A DNA stretch of 64,000 nt from Acidobacteriota bacterium (GTDB lineage: Bacteria > Acidobacteriota > Blastocatellia > UBA7656): positions 186,001-250,000 of the forward strand of contig JBFMDH010000004.1 in the NCBI GenBank assembly GCA_040754075.1. The letters run 5' to 3'. The number at the start of each line of letters is the position of its first letter. Positions within the stretch are counted from its first letter, which is position 1. The translations under genes and the position numbers were made by a program. Below the pieces are notes generated by a model, which saw only the letters and a list, made by a program, of their open reading frames with translations, did no database searches and was not told the DNA's origin. Positions 52,970 through 62,668 of the stretch are shown one piece after another.

Positions 52970-53680
52970 ATGAGTCAGACCGTTACAAATCAGCAACCGT
53001 TGCCGCGCCTCCTTGAAGTGATTGTCTGCACGGTGGAAGATGCCATTGCTGCCGAAAACGGCGGAGCCGGGCGGCTTGAAATCATCAGCCACTTTGAAGT
53101 CGGCGGGTTAACTCCGGCTGTTGAATTGGTGCGTGAAATTTTAAATGCAGTTGCAATTCCCGCGCGCGTTATGCTCAGAGAGAACGCCGGTTTCAATATC
53201 AATGCAAAAGAACTGAAAAAACTGGCAAACGATGCTAAGCGATTTGCTGAACTTGGCGTCGATGGGTTGGTGCTCGGATTTTTACGCGACGGAGAAATTG
53301 ATGTCGAGGCAATGAATGCGGTGCTTGGGTGCGCGCCGAAAATGAAAGCGACTTTTCATCGGGCTTTTGAACAAATGGATGACCCCTTTAAAGCGATTAC
53401 GGTATTAAAAAACTTCACCCAGATTGATCGGATTTTAACCAGTGGCAGACCTGGCGAGTGGCAGCGAAATATTGAATTTCTTAAAGCGCTTCAACAAACT
53501 GCACAACCGGAAATTGCTATACTGGTTGGCGGTGGATTAGACGCGCAAAAACTGCAAACTCTGGGTGCGGAATCTACTCTGCGTGAATTCCATGTGGGCA
53601 GAAGCGCGCGCCTCGGCGAACAACTTGACGAGGGAGTTGATGCCGAAAAAGTTTCTCGGTTGCTGCGCTTGCTTAACTGA
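52970..53680 (+). CDS. cutC: CutC family protein
   Basis: The 236-residue TIM-barrel protein has family features LEVIVCTVEDAIAAENGGAGR-like opening (quoted in part: EVIVCTVEDAIAAENGGA), LGVDGLVLGFL, MKATFHRAFEQMDD, RILTSGRPGEW and ILVGGGLDAQ. CutC was first linked to copper tolerance in E. coli, but its enzymatic role is unsettled and the name should be taken as a family label. Length is normal. It is cytoplasmic. It is divergent from the transglycosylase gene and its stop is 8 bases from the end of the convergent response regulator gene. Confidence 0.92.
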   Translation: MSQTVTNQQPLPRLLEVIVCTVEDAIAAENGGAGRLEIISHFEVGGLTPAVELVREILNAVAIPARVMLRENAGFNINAKELKKLANDAKRFAELGVDGLVLGFLRDGEIDVEAMNAVLGCAPKMKATFHRAFEQMDDPFKAITVLKNFTQIDRILTSGRPGEWQRNIEFLKALQQTAQPEIAILVGGGLDAQKLQTLGAESTLREFHVGRSARLGEQLDEGVDAEKVSRLLRLLN

Positions 53681-53687
53681 AGATAAC

Positions 53688-55055
53688 TTACTCGGCGTTA
53701 TCTTTGAGATTGATATTGAATCGTTCAGCCATGCGATAAAGCGTGCGCCGGTCAATCTTCATAATTTCGGCAGCGCGCGTGCGACTGCCGCCCACCTGTT
53801 GCAGCACATGCACCAGATAGCGGCGTTCCAATTCGTCAAGCGAGGGTAAATCATCAAACAGCGTCTGTAATTTTTCGCCGCGATTGCTGCCCACCTGATT
53901 GCGAACTTTTTCCTGTAAATCACTCGGCGTAATAACCGAACCACGCACATACAAAGCGGCGTGTTCGATGGTGTTTTCAAGTTCACGAACATTGCCGGGC
54001 CAATCGTATTGTTCGAGCAATGACAACGCCTCTGAAGAGATAGAAGTGGCAACCGTTCCTGCTGATTTCGCGCGTTTGAGAGCGTGAGCCGCAAGCAGTT
54101 GGATGTCTTCACGCCGTTCTCTGAGCGGCGGCACACGCAACGTCACCACGCTTAACCGATAAAACAGGTCTTCGCGAAACCGCCCTTCTTTGACCTCCTG
54201 TTCGAGATGGCGATTGGTGGCTGCCAGGATTCGCACATCGACGTGAATATTTTTAGTGCCGCCGACTCTGCGAATTTCGCTCTCCTGCAAGACGCGCAAC
54301 AATTTCACCTGCATGTTCAAACTGGTTTCGCCGATTTCATCAAGAAAAATGGTGCCGCCGTCAGCGTCTTCAAAGAGACCGCGTTTGTCTGCATAAGCGC
54401 CTGTGAAACTGCCTTTCATATGCCCGAACAATTCGGCTTCAAGCAGGGTTTCGGTTAAAGCGCCGCAGTTGATGGCTAAGAACGCGCCGTTATGGCGCAA
54501 ACTGTTGCGGTGAATCGCGCGCGCCACCAGTTCTTTGCCGGTGCCCGATTCCCCGGTAATCAATACGGTCGAGCGCGATGGCGCAACCACGGCAATCTGT
54601 TTATAGAGGTCAATCATTTTCGGGCTGTGCCCGATAAGCCCCGATGATTCGCTGTACTCTTTCAAAATGACTGCCTGGGTTTCTTCGGTCTTCTGTTGGG
54701 TGAGAGCACGTTTGGCGGTGGCGATGATTTCCGAAATATTGAACGGTTTGCTGATGTAATCGAAAGCCCCTTCGCGAACCGCTTCGACGGCGGTTTCGAG
54801 CGACCCGAAGCCGCTAATCAAAATGACCTCGGATTGTGGTGAGATGGTTTTGAACTCTTTGAGCAGGGCAACCCCATTGATTTTGCTGCCCAGATTAATA
54901 TCGGAAACAATCAAGTCGAAGCGTTGGCGATTCACCGCAGCGATGGCGGCTTCGGCAGATTGACTGGAGGTCACTTGCCAGCCTTCTTCGGAAAAAATTT
55001 CGGAAAGAAAATTGCAGGTTTCCAAATCGTCGTCAATAACCAGAATTTGTTTCAT
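53688..55055 (-). CDS. NtrC-family sigma-54-dependent response regulator
   Basis: The 455-residue protein has a receiver domain (about 1-120; acidic pocket DDD at 8-10, phosphorylated Asp 52, Lys in SKPF). An AAA+ domain (about 140-375) follows, with Walker A ITGESGTGKELVARAI, loop 1 GSFTGA in place of the usual GAFTGA, and Walker B GGTIFLDEIGE. A Fis-type HTH lies at the C terminus (GGSRTRAAEIMKIDRRTLYR). It activates transcription by RNA polymerase with sigma-54 when phosphorylated. ATG 55055 is chosen over TTG 55070; the gene starts 8 bases after the kinase stop, so the two are translated together. Confidence 0.95.
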   Translation of the reverse strand: MKQILVIDDDLETCNFLSEIFSEEGWQVTSSQSAEAAIAAVNRQRFDLIVSDINLGSKINGVALLKEFKTISPQSEVILISGFGSLETAVEAVREGAFDYISKPFNISEIIATAKRALTQQKTEETQAVILKEYSESSGLIGHSPKMIDLYKQIAVVAPSRSTVLITGESGTGKELVARAIHRNSLRHNGAFLAINCGALTETLLEAELFGHMKGSFTGAYADKRGLFEDADGGTIFLDEIGETSLNMQVKLLRVLQESEIRRVGGTKNIHVDVRILAATNRHLEQEVKEGRFREDLFYRLSVVTLRVPPLRERREDIQLLAAHALKRAKSAGTVATSISSEALSLLEQYDWPGNVRELENTIEHAALYVRGSVITPSDLQEKVRNQVGSNRGEKLQTLFDDLPSLDELERRYLVHVLQQVGGSRTRAAEIMKIDRRTLYRMAERFNINLKDNAE

Positions 55056-55063
55056 GATTTCTC

Positions 55064-56731
55064 TCACCAAATTATAGTCGCATTGCGTATGCCCCCTGAT
55101 TCATTAACAAAATTTTCTGCTTTCGGCAATTTAATTAAGAAATTTGTGAGTTTGCCGGTTTCACTTTCAGCGCGAATCTCGCCGCCATGTTCGAGAATAA
55201 TCTGTTTGACAATGGTTAGCCCAAGCCCGGTTCCGCCCTGTTCACGCTTGGTTGAAAACAGCGGCTCAAAAATTAAACCAATCTCTTCGACGGGTATGCC
55301 TTTTCCTGTGTCGGAGATTTTGATGAGAATATTTTCTTCTTCCAGGCTGGTCGCCACTAACAAATTGCCACCTTCGGGCATGGCATCGAGACTGTTGTTA
55401 ATCAAATTGAGGAAGACCTGTTGCAACTGGTCTGCATTGGCATAGATTGTCGGAAGATTGTCAGCCAGAGCTTTTGACAATTTTACCTGCCGCGACGACA
55501 GCGTCGGTTGCATGGCATAGAGAATATTTTCAAGGATTTTGTTGATGTCGCCGGTTGCATATTTCGGGCGCGGGCGTTTGATGGCATCCAGCATGGCGCG
55601 AACGATTTCGGTGACGCGGTCAATCTGCGCTTCGATAACCGCCAGACGATTGGTGATGCGTTCATCGGTGGTGCGGGCGCGAAGCAGTTGCACATGACCG
55701 GAAATTAAATTCAAGGGAGTGCCGACTTCGTGCGCGAATTGCGCGGCAAGTTGCCCGGCGGTTGCGAGCTTTTCAAGTTTTGAAAGCTCTTTCTGCATTT
55801 CAAACAAATGCAGGTTGGCGTCTTCGAGTTGTTCGCTGCGTTCGGAAATTTCGATGGTCGCTTCGCGAATGCGGGCTTCCAGCAGCGCGTGTTCCTGATG
55901 TAACTGTTCAGCCATGCGATTAAATTGATTGGTCAACATTCCCAATTCATCCTGCGAAGCGATAGGAACTTCAATCGCCAGATCGCCGCTTTGGGCTTTT
56001 GACATTGCCGCCAGTAAATTATCGAGCGGAATATAAATCAGGTATTTGAAAAGAAAATAGACCAATAAGGTGATGGTAATAATCGTCAGGATGAATGAAG
56101 GGAGAAGCGTTTTGCGCAGCAACGTCCCGAAACTTTGCGATTCATCAAACGACAGCAACAATTGGACAACGCCGAATTGGTTGACGCCTCTATCATCGGA
56201 AATATCGATGCTGGCTTCGACAGTGATTAAAGTCTGATCGCCCTGATGTCTGGTCGCAATGATTTCGCGATTGCCCGTGCCAATCGGCTTAAAAGCCTTG
56301 CTTGAGCCGTTGGGGGATTGAACGGTTGCAGGAATTAACAGGGTTTCAACCCACTCGCCCGTAGCGTTTTTATAATAAACCCGCGCTTCGACAATCTCTT
56401 TGTGAGCGTTTAAAAAACTCTGTTCGAGAATTTTTTTGCTCTCTGTCCAGACGGGAACGAATGCTTCAGCCTGGGCATCTGCGAAACGGTTTTCGGGAGG
56501 TTTATCCTGCGATTTTTTATTGATGATGACGTTTTGTTCAATGATTTCGGCAACCCGAACCGCAAGCAATTCGGATTGATATTTTTCATCTTCAGCGGTG
56601 AGGTTGTTAATCGTGAGATTGGAAAAATAACCGGCAACCGTAAACACCACAATCAACACAATCGAAATCAACAGGGTGGTTTTCGTATGCAATTTGAGGG
56701 CGGCAAAACTGAACCTCTTGGGAAATTTCAT
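55064..56731 (-). CDS. Membrane sensor histidine kinase paired with the NtrC-type regulator
   Basis: The 555-residue protein has two membrane helices (about 18-37 and 212-232) around a periplasmic sensor of about 175 residues. A HAMP domain (about 233-285) is followed by a coiled coil, then HisKA with phospho-acceptor His in AAQFAHEVGTPLNLISGHVQ. The HATPase_c domain has an N box (NLINNSLDAM), G1 (KISDTGKGIP) and G2 (GGTGLGLTIVKQI). The layout matches NtrB/ZraS-like kinases that drive sigma-54 activators. The signal is unknown. All catalytic boxes are intact. Confidence 0.94.
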   Translation of the reverse strand: MKFPKRFSFAALKLHTKTTLLISIVLIVVFTVAGYFSNLTINNLTAEDEKYQSELLAVRVAEIIEQNVIINKKSQDKPPENRFADAQAEAFVPVWTESKKILEQSFLNAHKEIVEARVYYKNATGEWVETLLIPATVQSPNGSSKAFKPIGTGNREIIATRHQGDQTLITVEASIDISDDRGVNQFGVVQLLLSFDESQSFGTLLRKTLLPSFILTIITITLLVYFLFKYLIYIPLDNLLAAMSKAQSGDLAIEVPIASQDELGMLTNQFNRMAEQLHQEHALLEARIREATIEISERSEQLEDANLHLFEMQKELSKLEKLATAGQLAAQFAHEVGTPLNLISGHVQLLRARTTDERITNRLAVIEAQIDRVTEIVRAMLDAIKRPRPKYATGDINKILENILYAMQPTLSSRQVKLSKALADNLPTIYANADQLQQVFLNLINNSLDAMPEGGNLLVATSLEEENILIKISDTGKGIPVEEIGLIFEPLFSTKREQGGTGLGLTIVKQIILEHGGEIRAESETGKLTNFLIKLPKAENFVNESGGIRNATIIW

Positions 56732-57079
56732 GGCGCAACCACTTTAAAAACTATTGAGGGGGTTCAAACCATTAATCATTTATCTGGAATTTGCGTGCCA
56801 GAGTTACCCGTTCAGTTAAGTGCTGAAATTTCAGCCTTAAACAATTTTGACGGCTAAAAAAACGGCATTTAAAACGTGACGATTTTGAAAGCTCTGACCA
56901 TAAAGCCACGCCTGCGGTAAACTTTAATTTATAATTCATTCACAACCGAATGAGCTAAGCATCCAATGGGTTAGGCAGCAACCGGCAAGCCGTAGTATGA
57001 TTGGCAATCAGCAAGAAAAATAACAAAGCCTAAACACAGGACGCAGCGATAAAATAAACTCGGAAAGGTCTGCGCGATA

Positions 57080-57763
57080 ATGAACAGTTCAAAAGAGAGA
57101 TTGAAAGCCCTGCAGGCGATTCAAGCCAAAAAAGAAGCCCTCGCAAAACATATTACACGCGCTCACGAACAGGAACATGCTCCGACTCACGTCAGTCGTA
57201 TTGAGACTGCCAAAAAATTTATCGGCGATGAATTGAAAAAACTGACGCCGCAGGAACGCGAAATCATCGAACGTTTCGTCAATCACCGGCAGGTCGCCCG
57301 CAACGTCACTTCCGAATATGAAGAGCAATTGACCTTTGGCGAAAAACTCGCGGATCGTTTTGCCGAGGTGATGGGGTCATGGCGCTTCATCGTTGCGCAA
57401 ACCATTTTGCTTACCATCTGGGTCATTTTAAATATTACCGCTTTTATTAATCACTGGGACCCCTATCCGTTTATCCTGCTCAATCTCGCGCTTTCATTTC
57501 AAGCCGCTTATGCTGCGCCGATTATTATGATGAGTCAAAACCGGCAGGCTGATAAAGACCGTCTGCAATCGCGCAACGATTATGAAGTCAATCTGAAGGC
57601 GGAAATGGAAATCCTGCAACTGCATGAAAAGTTCAATGATTTGCGCGATTCGCTGTGGGTTGAACTGGTGGAGATGCAACAACAGCAACTCGAAATTCTC
57701 GAAGAGATTGTCAAACATATCCGCGTGCAGGAAGACCCCACTAACGAAGATGAACCGGTTTGA
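57080..57763 (+). CDS. DUF1003 family membrane protein
   Basis: The 227-residue protein has a helical N-terminal region (about 1-90). Two membrane helices follow (about 106-128 and 133-155; WRFIVAQTILLTIWVILNIT and FILLNLALSFQAAYAAPIIM), then MMSQNRQADKDRLQSRNDYE and a coiled-coil tail. This is the DUF1003 pattern, whose members occur widely and whose function is not established. ATG 57080 lies after GGAAAGGTCTGCGCGATA. It stands between the two-component genes and the PP2C gene. Confidence 0.88.
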   Translation: MNSSKERLKALQAIQAKKEALAKHITRAHEQEHAPTHVSRIETAKKFIGDELKKLTPQEREIIERFVNHRQVARNVTSEYEEQLTFGEKLADRFAEVMGSWRFIVAQTILLTIWVILNITAFINHWDPYPFILLNLALSFQAAYAAPIIMMSQNRQADKDRLQSRNDYEVNLKAEMEILQLHEKFNDLRDSLWVELVEMQQQQLEILEEIVKHIRVQEDPTNEDEPV

Positions 57764-57956
57764 AGATGAGCTAATTTTTTGTGGCATTTGTGCGCGCGCT
57801 GCAAAGAAGCCACAGCTACCTTAAACCGATGAGGCAGCAAACGACCGTCGCGCAAACCGCAATAAACCTCGAAAAATCGGCTTAAAACTGCATATTTCTT
57901 CGGTTTATAACGAATTGCATAGAGTCGGTGAATCCCTGAACGGATTGATTAATTAC

Positions 57957-57971
57957 TGGCACGCCTTTTGC
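57957..57971 (+). promoter_or_regulatory. Sigma-54-type promoter of the PP2C gene
   Basis: TGGCACGCCTTTTGC matches the sigma-54 consensus TGGCACG-N4-TTGC exactly. Initiation near 57983 would leave a leader of about 50 bases before ATG 58033. Confidence 0.78.
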
Positions 57972-58032
57972 CAAACTACGGATGCCAGCTTAAAAGAACA
58001 CAGATGAGAGGGAAACACAGGAGAGTTCTGTT

Positions 58033-58896
58033 ATGGGTGGTCTATCTTTAATTCCGGCGAAAGAGATTTTTGTTTCGGTTTTCGCACAAACCGATGTGGG
58101 AATGAAACGCCAAGCCAACGAGGATACTTACTTGATTGCCGATTTAAATTCAGGAAATTCCAATCTCCGGTTCGGCGTGACCTCGCACAGAGTCGGCGAC
58201 CGTGGCAGTTTGATGATTGTATCGGACGGCATGGGCGGACACCGCGCCGGTGATGTAGCAAGCGATCTGGCAACCCAAATCGTTCTGGATTCCTTGCTCA
58301 ATTTCCCGGAAACCTTGCAGGCGAGCGAGCGTTTGGATAGAGCCACGCGCATTGCCAATCGCATCGTTTGCAATTGCTCGGAAAAAAATCCTGAGCTTGC
58401 CGGAATGGGCACGACGATGACCGCCGTTTTGGTCGAAGGCACGAATGCTTATATTTCACAGGTCGGTGATTCACGCGCCTATTTAATCAGAGACGATGAC
58501 ATCACCCAGCTCACCAGAGATCAATCGCTTCTGCAATTGCTGCTTGATACCGGACAGCTTGAGCCAACCGATGCCGCGAGCCAGCCGAACAATGTGATTA
58601 TGCAGGCAATAGGCATTTCACCGTATCTCGAACCGGAAATTACCAATGTCGAATTGCGCCGTGATGATTATCTGGTGATTTGCAGCGACGGGTTATCGAA
58701 TAAAATCGAGCCGCAGGAAATTCTCGAAGTGGTTCAAGCTGCCGTGCGACTCGATATTGCCTGCCGCAAACTGGTGGCGATGGCGAATGCCCGGGGCGGT
58801 GAAGATAACATCACGGTCATCATTGCGCGCTTTGATGGCGAAGCCTTTGATTCACGAAGCCGAAACGAAATATTGAGAGTACATAGCATCAACTAG
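58033..58896 (+). CDS. PP2C-type serine/threonine protein phosphatase (Stp1-like)
   Basis: The 287-residue cytoplasmic protein has the metal-binding PP2C motifs in order: VGMKRQANEDTYLI (about 18-31), MIVSDGMGGHRAGD (about 61-74), GMGTTMTAVLV (about 126-136), ISQVGDSRAYLIR (about 142-154), VICSDGLSN (about 214-222) and GGEDNITVIIARF (about 254-266). It would reverse Ser/Thr phosphorylation by Hanks-type kinases, using Mn/Mg. No kinase gene is adjacent. GGAGAGT precedes the ATG. A sigma-54-type promoter lies 62 bases upstream, an unusual regulator for this family. Confidence 0.94.
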   Translation: MGGLSLIPAKEIFVSVFAQTDVGMKRQANEDTYLIADLNSGNSNLRFGVTSHRVGDRGSLMIVSDGMGGHRAGDVASDLATQIVLDSLLNFPETLQASERLDRATRIANRIVCNCSEKNPELAGMGTTMTAVLVEGTNAYISQVGDSRAYLIRDDDITQLTRDQSLLQLLLDTGQLEPTDAASQPNNVIMQAIGISPYLEPEITNVELRRDDYLVICSDGLSNKIEPQEILEVVQAAVRLDIACRKLVAMANARGGEDNITVIIARFDGEAFDSRSRNEILRVHSIN

Positions 58897-59491
58897 CAAA
58901 ATCCTTGGTTGATTCTCCGAATAAATGGTTCGGAGGGTAATCAGACCTTGAGGGGGTAGTAAAAGGTTTGATTGCCAATTGAGAGTAGCCTGTAGGTAAC
59001 GCCGATGAAACCAGCGGCACGAGTTCGCTCGTTGAAAATCGCGCGCCCGGTTCGCACCGACGGCTATTTGCAGGCTTCTCTTTTTATTTGAAAATTTTTT
59101 CTCCCAAGCCAATACACCGAGCAAGAGGTTCGATAGTGATTTTGCTCCTGGTGTTCCTGGTGAGCTTTGAGTGATGCCGAAACACGCAAAGTTCACCAGG
59201 GATACCAGGAGCATTTTTTTGTAATGACAAACCCTCCAAAAGCGATTCGCGCAAATGTCTTATACCGGTCAGTCATTGCGCGAGCATTTCTCAAAATCGA
59301 AAGCGGTTATTTCTCGAAAATAAAAATCAAGCCAGCAGATTGGGCAGAGGCGGCTAAATGCCATCCGTCAAATCCGTTTTATCCGCCCAATCCGAGGATA
59401 AATTTCAACTTTTATGAGTGTGCTGGTATCAATTTGAGCGAGCAATAAACCCTGTCTATTTTGCGCGGGTGAAAGAAAAATATTCATTGTC
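58897..59491. other. Gene-free region between the PP2C gene and the tRNA operon
   Basis: No gene with a convincing start and composition is visible in these nearly 600 bases. A 93-codon plus-strand frame at 59167-59448 overlaps the hairpin below and includes low-complexity AT/CC-rich DNA, so it is not accepted. The main feature is the long hairpin with T-run at 59143-59220. Confidence 0.6.
59143..59220 (+). terminator. Long hairpin followed by a T-run
   Basis: Bases 59143-59165 are complementary to 59191-59213 at about 20 of 23 positions, with a loop of about 25 bases, followed directly by seven T residues. It could be the terminator of the PP2C transcript or the end of an unannotated small RNA starting downstream of 58896. 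Confidence 0.75.
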
Positions 59492-59521
59492 TTGACAGCC
59501 CGAAGAGCGAGTCCGTATAGT
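59492..59521 (+). promoter_or_regulatory. Sigma-70-type promoter of the tRNA operon
   Basis: TTGACA (59492-59497) and TATAGT (59516-59521) are 18 bases apart. Transcription would begin about 8 bases before the tRNA-Val 5' end at 59537. Confidence 0.85.
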
Positions 59522-59536
59522 ACATCTTTCGCCGTT

Positions 59537-59612
59537 GGGCGGTTAGCTCAGTTGGTAGAGCATCGGTCTTACAAACCGGGGGTCACTGGTTCGAGTCCAG
59601 TATCGCCCACCA
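59537..59612 (+). tRNA. tRNA-Val(TAC)
   Basis: This is a standard 76-nt cloverleaf including encoded CCA. The acceptor GGGCGGT pairs with ATCGCCC, the D arm is GCTCAGTTGGTAGAGC, the anticodon loop CTTACAA gives TAC, and the T arm is CTGGTTCGAGTCCAG. It reads GUA and probably other GUN codons. First gene of a two-tRNA operon. Confidence 0.97.
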
Positions 59613-59664
59613 TCAAGGTTGCACTCATTTGCGTATTTGAAAATTGATAAAATCTTTGCAAGTT

Positions 59665-60898
<1,234 letters not shown>

Positions 60899-60908
60899 CG
60901 TTCCTCCT

Positions 60909-61118
60909 TTAGGGCAGATTTATTTCCAATAGGTCATAGATGACGTATAGCCTACAGGTAGGGCATAACGCGGCTCTTGTTTCGCATCGAGGGCCGTAGT
61001 TCTTCTTCAACCACTTTCGGTAGTAAGCTAATAACTTCCTGCTCTCCGGCGCTGGCTCGAAATCAAGCTGGCCGAACTTTACTACTTCACCTTCTTTGAC
61101 AATGATTGGTTTGGGCAT
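60909..61118 (-). CDS. Small hypothetical protein of the element
   Basis: The 69-residue protein begins MPKPIIVKEGEVVKFGQLDF and contains CETRAALCPTCRLYV (about 47-61). Its three cysteines include a CPTC pair that may bind zinc. I do not recognise a family. It ends 11 bases before the integrase start and probably shares its transcript, a position often held by excisionase-like or accessory regulators. No ribosome-binding site is strong; weak purine runs precede ATG 61118. Confidence 0.6.
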   Translation of the reverse strand: MPKPIIVKEGEVVKFGQLDFEPAPESRKLLAYYRKWLKKNYGPRCETRAALCPTCRLYVIYDLLEINLP

Positions 61119-61132
61119 AGTAGAATTGCGGG

Positions 61133-61294
61133 TTAATGCTTAACCTTCTTTCTAACGATTATCTCCCAGTCACCAAGTTGCTTTTCACCGTTATATACTT
61201 GTTCTTGAGTGATAGTCATTGTTTCGGCTGCCGTTTCAGCACATTGTTTTATTAGCCAGAAGCATATTGCATTTAGTTTTTCTACTTCGTTCAT
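61133..61294 (-). CDS. Small hypothetical protein of the element
   Basis: From ATG 61294 (GGGAG 9 bases upstream) this is a 53-residue helical protein: NEVEKLNAICFWLIKQCAET, then a short strand region LGDWEIIVRKKVKH. The frame remains open 8 codons further up, but that would place the ribosome-binding site inside the gene. No family is recognised. It is closely packed with its neighbours (14 bases to the next gene). Confidence 0.55.
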   Translation of the reverse strand: MNEVEKLNAICFWLIKQCAETAAETMTITQEQVYNGEKQLGDWEIIVRKKVKH

Positions 61295-61355
61295 AACCCT
61301 ATTACTCCCGCCAGCCAATGAAGTATGGCTGACAATAAATATTCAAGTTTGGCTT

Positions 61356-61634
61356 TCATAGAATCTTCTCCACGTCTGACAGATCATAGGCGAGTATGTA
61401 CAGACAATTATCTTTCAACATATCGTTGGCAAACTGTTCTTGATAGGTTGTGCGCTTATTCTTTCCCACCTTCGCCTCAATACCTATGAAGCGGCCAGTG
61501 CCCTTTTGCCAGCCAATAATATCGGGTGATCCAACCGGGGCAAGTTGTACTCGGTATTGCTTACGCTCTCCGGTGTACATTGCGCCGCTGTTATTGCGCC
61601 AGACGGTATGACCTTTGAAGCGAAGATAATGCAA
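61356..61634 (-). CDS. VRR-NUC domain nuclease
   Basis: The 92-residue protein has the VRR-NUC pattern: HTVWRNNSGAMYTG, GSPDIIGWQKGTGRFIGIEA (the PD...ExK core with Asp in SPDI and Glu in IEAKVGK) and TYQEQFANDML. Such small phage nucleases act on branched or flap DNA. The homologous region seems to extend upstream (frame reads KETQLVNQILHYLRFKGH) to a stop near 61676 without ATG, GTG or TTG. The true start may be a rare codon such as CTG at 61664 or ATT, with TTG 61634 as the first conventional choice. Confidence 0.72.
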   Translation of the reverse strand: MHYLRFKGHTVWRNNSGAMYTGERKQYRVQLAPVGSPDIIGWQKGTGRFIGIEAKVGKNKRTTYQEQFANDMLKDNCLYILAYDLSDVEKIL

Positions 61635-61679
61635 AATTTGATTTACTAACTGGGTTTCTTTCAGATGGGTAGGGATTAA

Positions 61680-62075
61680 TTAAATACTCAAAGCTTGTTG
61701 ACCAGTTGTAGCGGGCTGGGGTTTGAGGCTGGGACAATCTCTTGTATGGAAGGAAAGTAAAATAAAGGAATCACAGCAGACTGCGCTAGAAGCGAAATTT
61801 GCCTCTTGGCGGGGACTTTCTTTCGGGATGGCTCTTTTATCGTCTTTGGGTGTTTCCGTTGAAACCAACCTGAGCCAATTAACGCCCGCACCATGTTTCC
61901 TCCCGCATCTCCCCCGACATAGCTCTTTTTGGATGGGGAACCTCTTATGCGCTGCGTTTACTCCATCAATAAGGTCTTGCACTCGCCTACGATAATCACG
62001 AAAAGGAATCTCATTAGAGCAATGCCAAGCCCCGTCTGATAGCAAGTCTAAAATGAACTGATGTTGATTACTCAT
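61680..62075 (-). CDS. Hypothetical protein of the element
   Basis: The 131-residue protein has an N-terminal stretch MSNQHQFILDLLSDGAWHCS and RDYRRRVQDLIDGVN that looks like a small winged-helix or helical DNA-binding fold. Cys-rich patches follow (ELCRGRCGRKHG), then a polar tail. I do not recognise a family. GGAGG precedes ATG 62075, which overlaps the stop of the upstream HNH gene (ATGA), indicating translational coupling. The tail beyond about residue 75 looks low in conservation. Confidence 0.6.
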   Translation of the reverse strand: MSNQHQFILDLLSDGAWHCSNEIPFRDYRRRVQDLIDGVNAAHKRFPIQKELCRGRCGRKHGAGVNWLRLVSTETPKDDKRAIPKESPRQEANFASSAVCCDSFILLSFHTRDCPSLKPQPATTGQQALSI

Positions 62076-62578
62076 AGCTTGCCTCCGTGAATGGCGTTTG
62101 GAAAATTCAAGTTTGCAAATTCTCCGAACATATCTTTAGCGTAAATATCGTATACCATTGCTGCATGGCACTCGTTCTCGAATGTGCCAAAGCTATACTT
62201 TCTTCCTTGGAATGTGGTCTGAGCTTGCCAAGCTTTCTTGTGTTTATTGTTGGCAATATGGACTCCTTTATAGGTAGATTGCGTGCCGTTATGCTTCGGA
62301 CAGTTCGCCTGGTTCTGTGACTTCGTAGCAAGTCGGATGTTTTGCCTGCGATTATCCAAGGTGTCCAGGTTGATGTGATCTACTTCCAGTCCCTTTGGCG
62401 CATCAAGAATCATCCGGTGCATATAAATATGCTTGTAGTTTATTTTAGTGCTAGCGTACCCCTTAGAGCTGTAGAACCATTTATACTGACTTAACCAGCT
62501 ATAATCTTCAGCATCAACTATTGCAACCCTACCTCTTGTTAGGGGTATTTGTTTAATGGTTTCTCGTTGGCCGGTCAT
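62072..62578 (-). CDS. HNH endonuclease with AP2 DNA-binding domain
   Basis: From ATG 62578 the 168-residue protein has an N-terminal beta region (RVAIVDAEDYSWLSQYKW). An HNH nuclease core follows: YMHRMILDAPKGLEVDHINL, then DNRRQNIRLATKSQNQ. A C-terminal AP2-like domain has STYKGVHIANNKHKKAWQAQ and FGTFENECHAAMVYDIYAKD. This is a homing-type endonuclease common in phages. A TTG at 62626 in the same frame is possible, but that extension is not needed for the fold. A 14-15 codon frame with a good site (ATG near 62637) precedes it. Confidence 0.85.
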   Translation of the reverse strand: MTGQRETIKQIPLTRGRVAIVDAEDYSWLSQYKWFYSSKGYASTKINYKHIYMHRMILDAPKGLEVDHINLDTLDNRRQNIRLATKSQNQANCPKHNGTQSTYKGVHIANNKHKKAWQAQTTFQGRKYSFGTFENECHAAMVYDIYAKDMFGEFANLNFPNAIHGGKL

Positions 62579-62668
62579 TTTGATTTCATTTAATTGTTTT
62601 ATCTTGGAGGAAACGCGCACAGGCAAACTCCATTATCTCCCTTGGGGTTTAATTGCTCTGGGCGTTTT

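Noticed and set aside
52820-53092. 91-codon N-terminal extension of the lytic transglycosylase
   Set aside because: It crosses the divergent cutC start and precedes a normal signal peptide at ATG 52819.
59167-59448. 93-codon frame between the PP2C gene and the tRNA operon
   Set aside because: Begins within the hairpin with T-run, lacks a ribosome-binding site and contains repetitive AT/CC-rich sequence.
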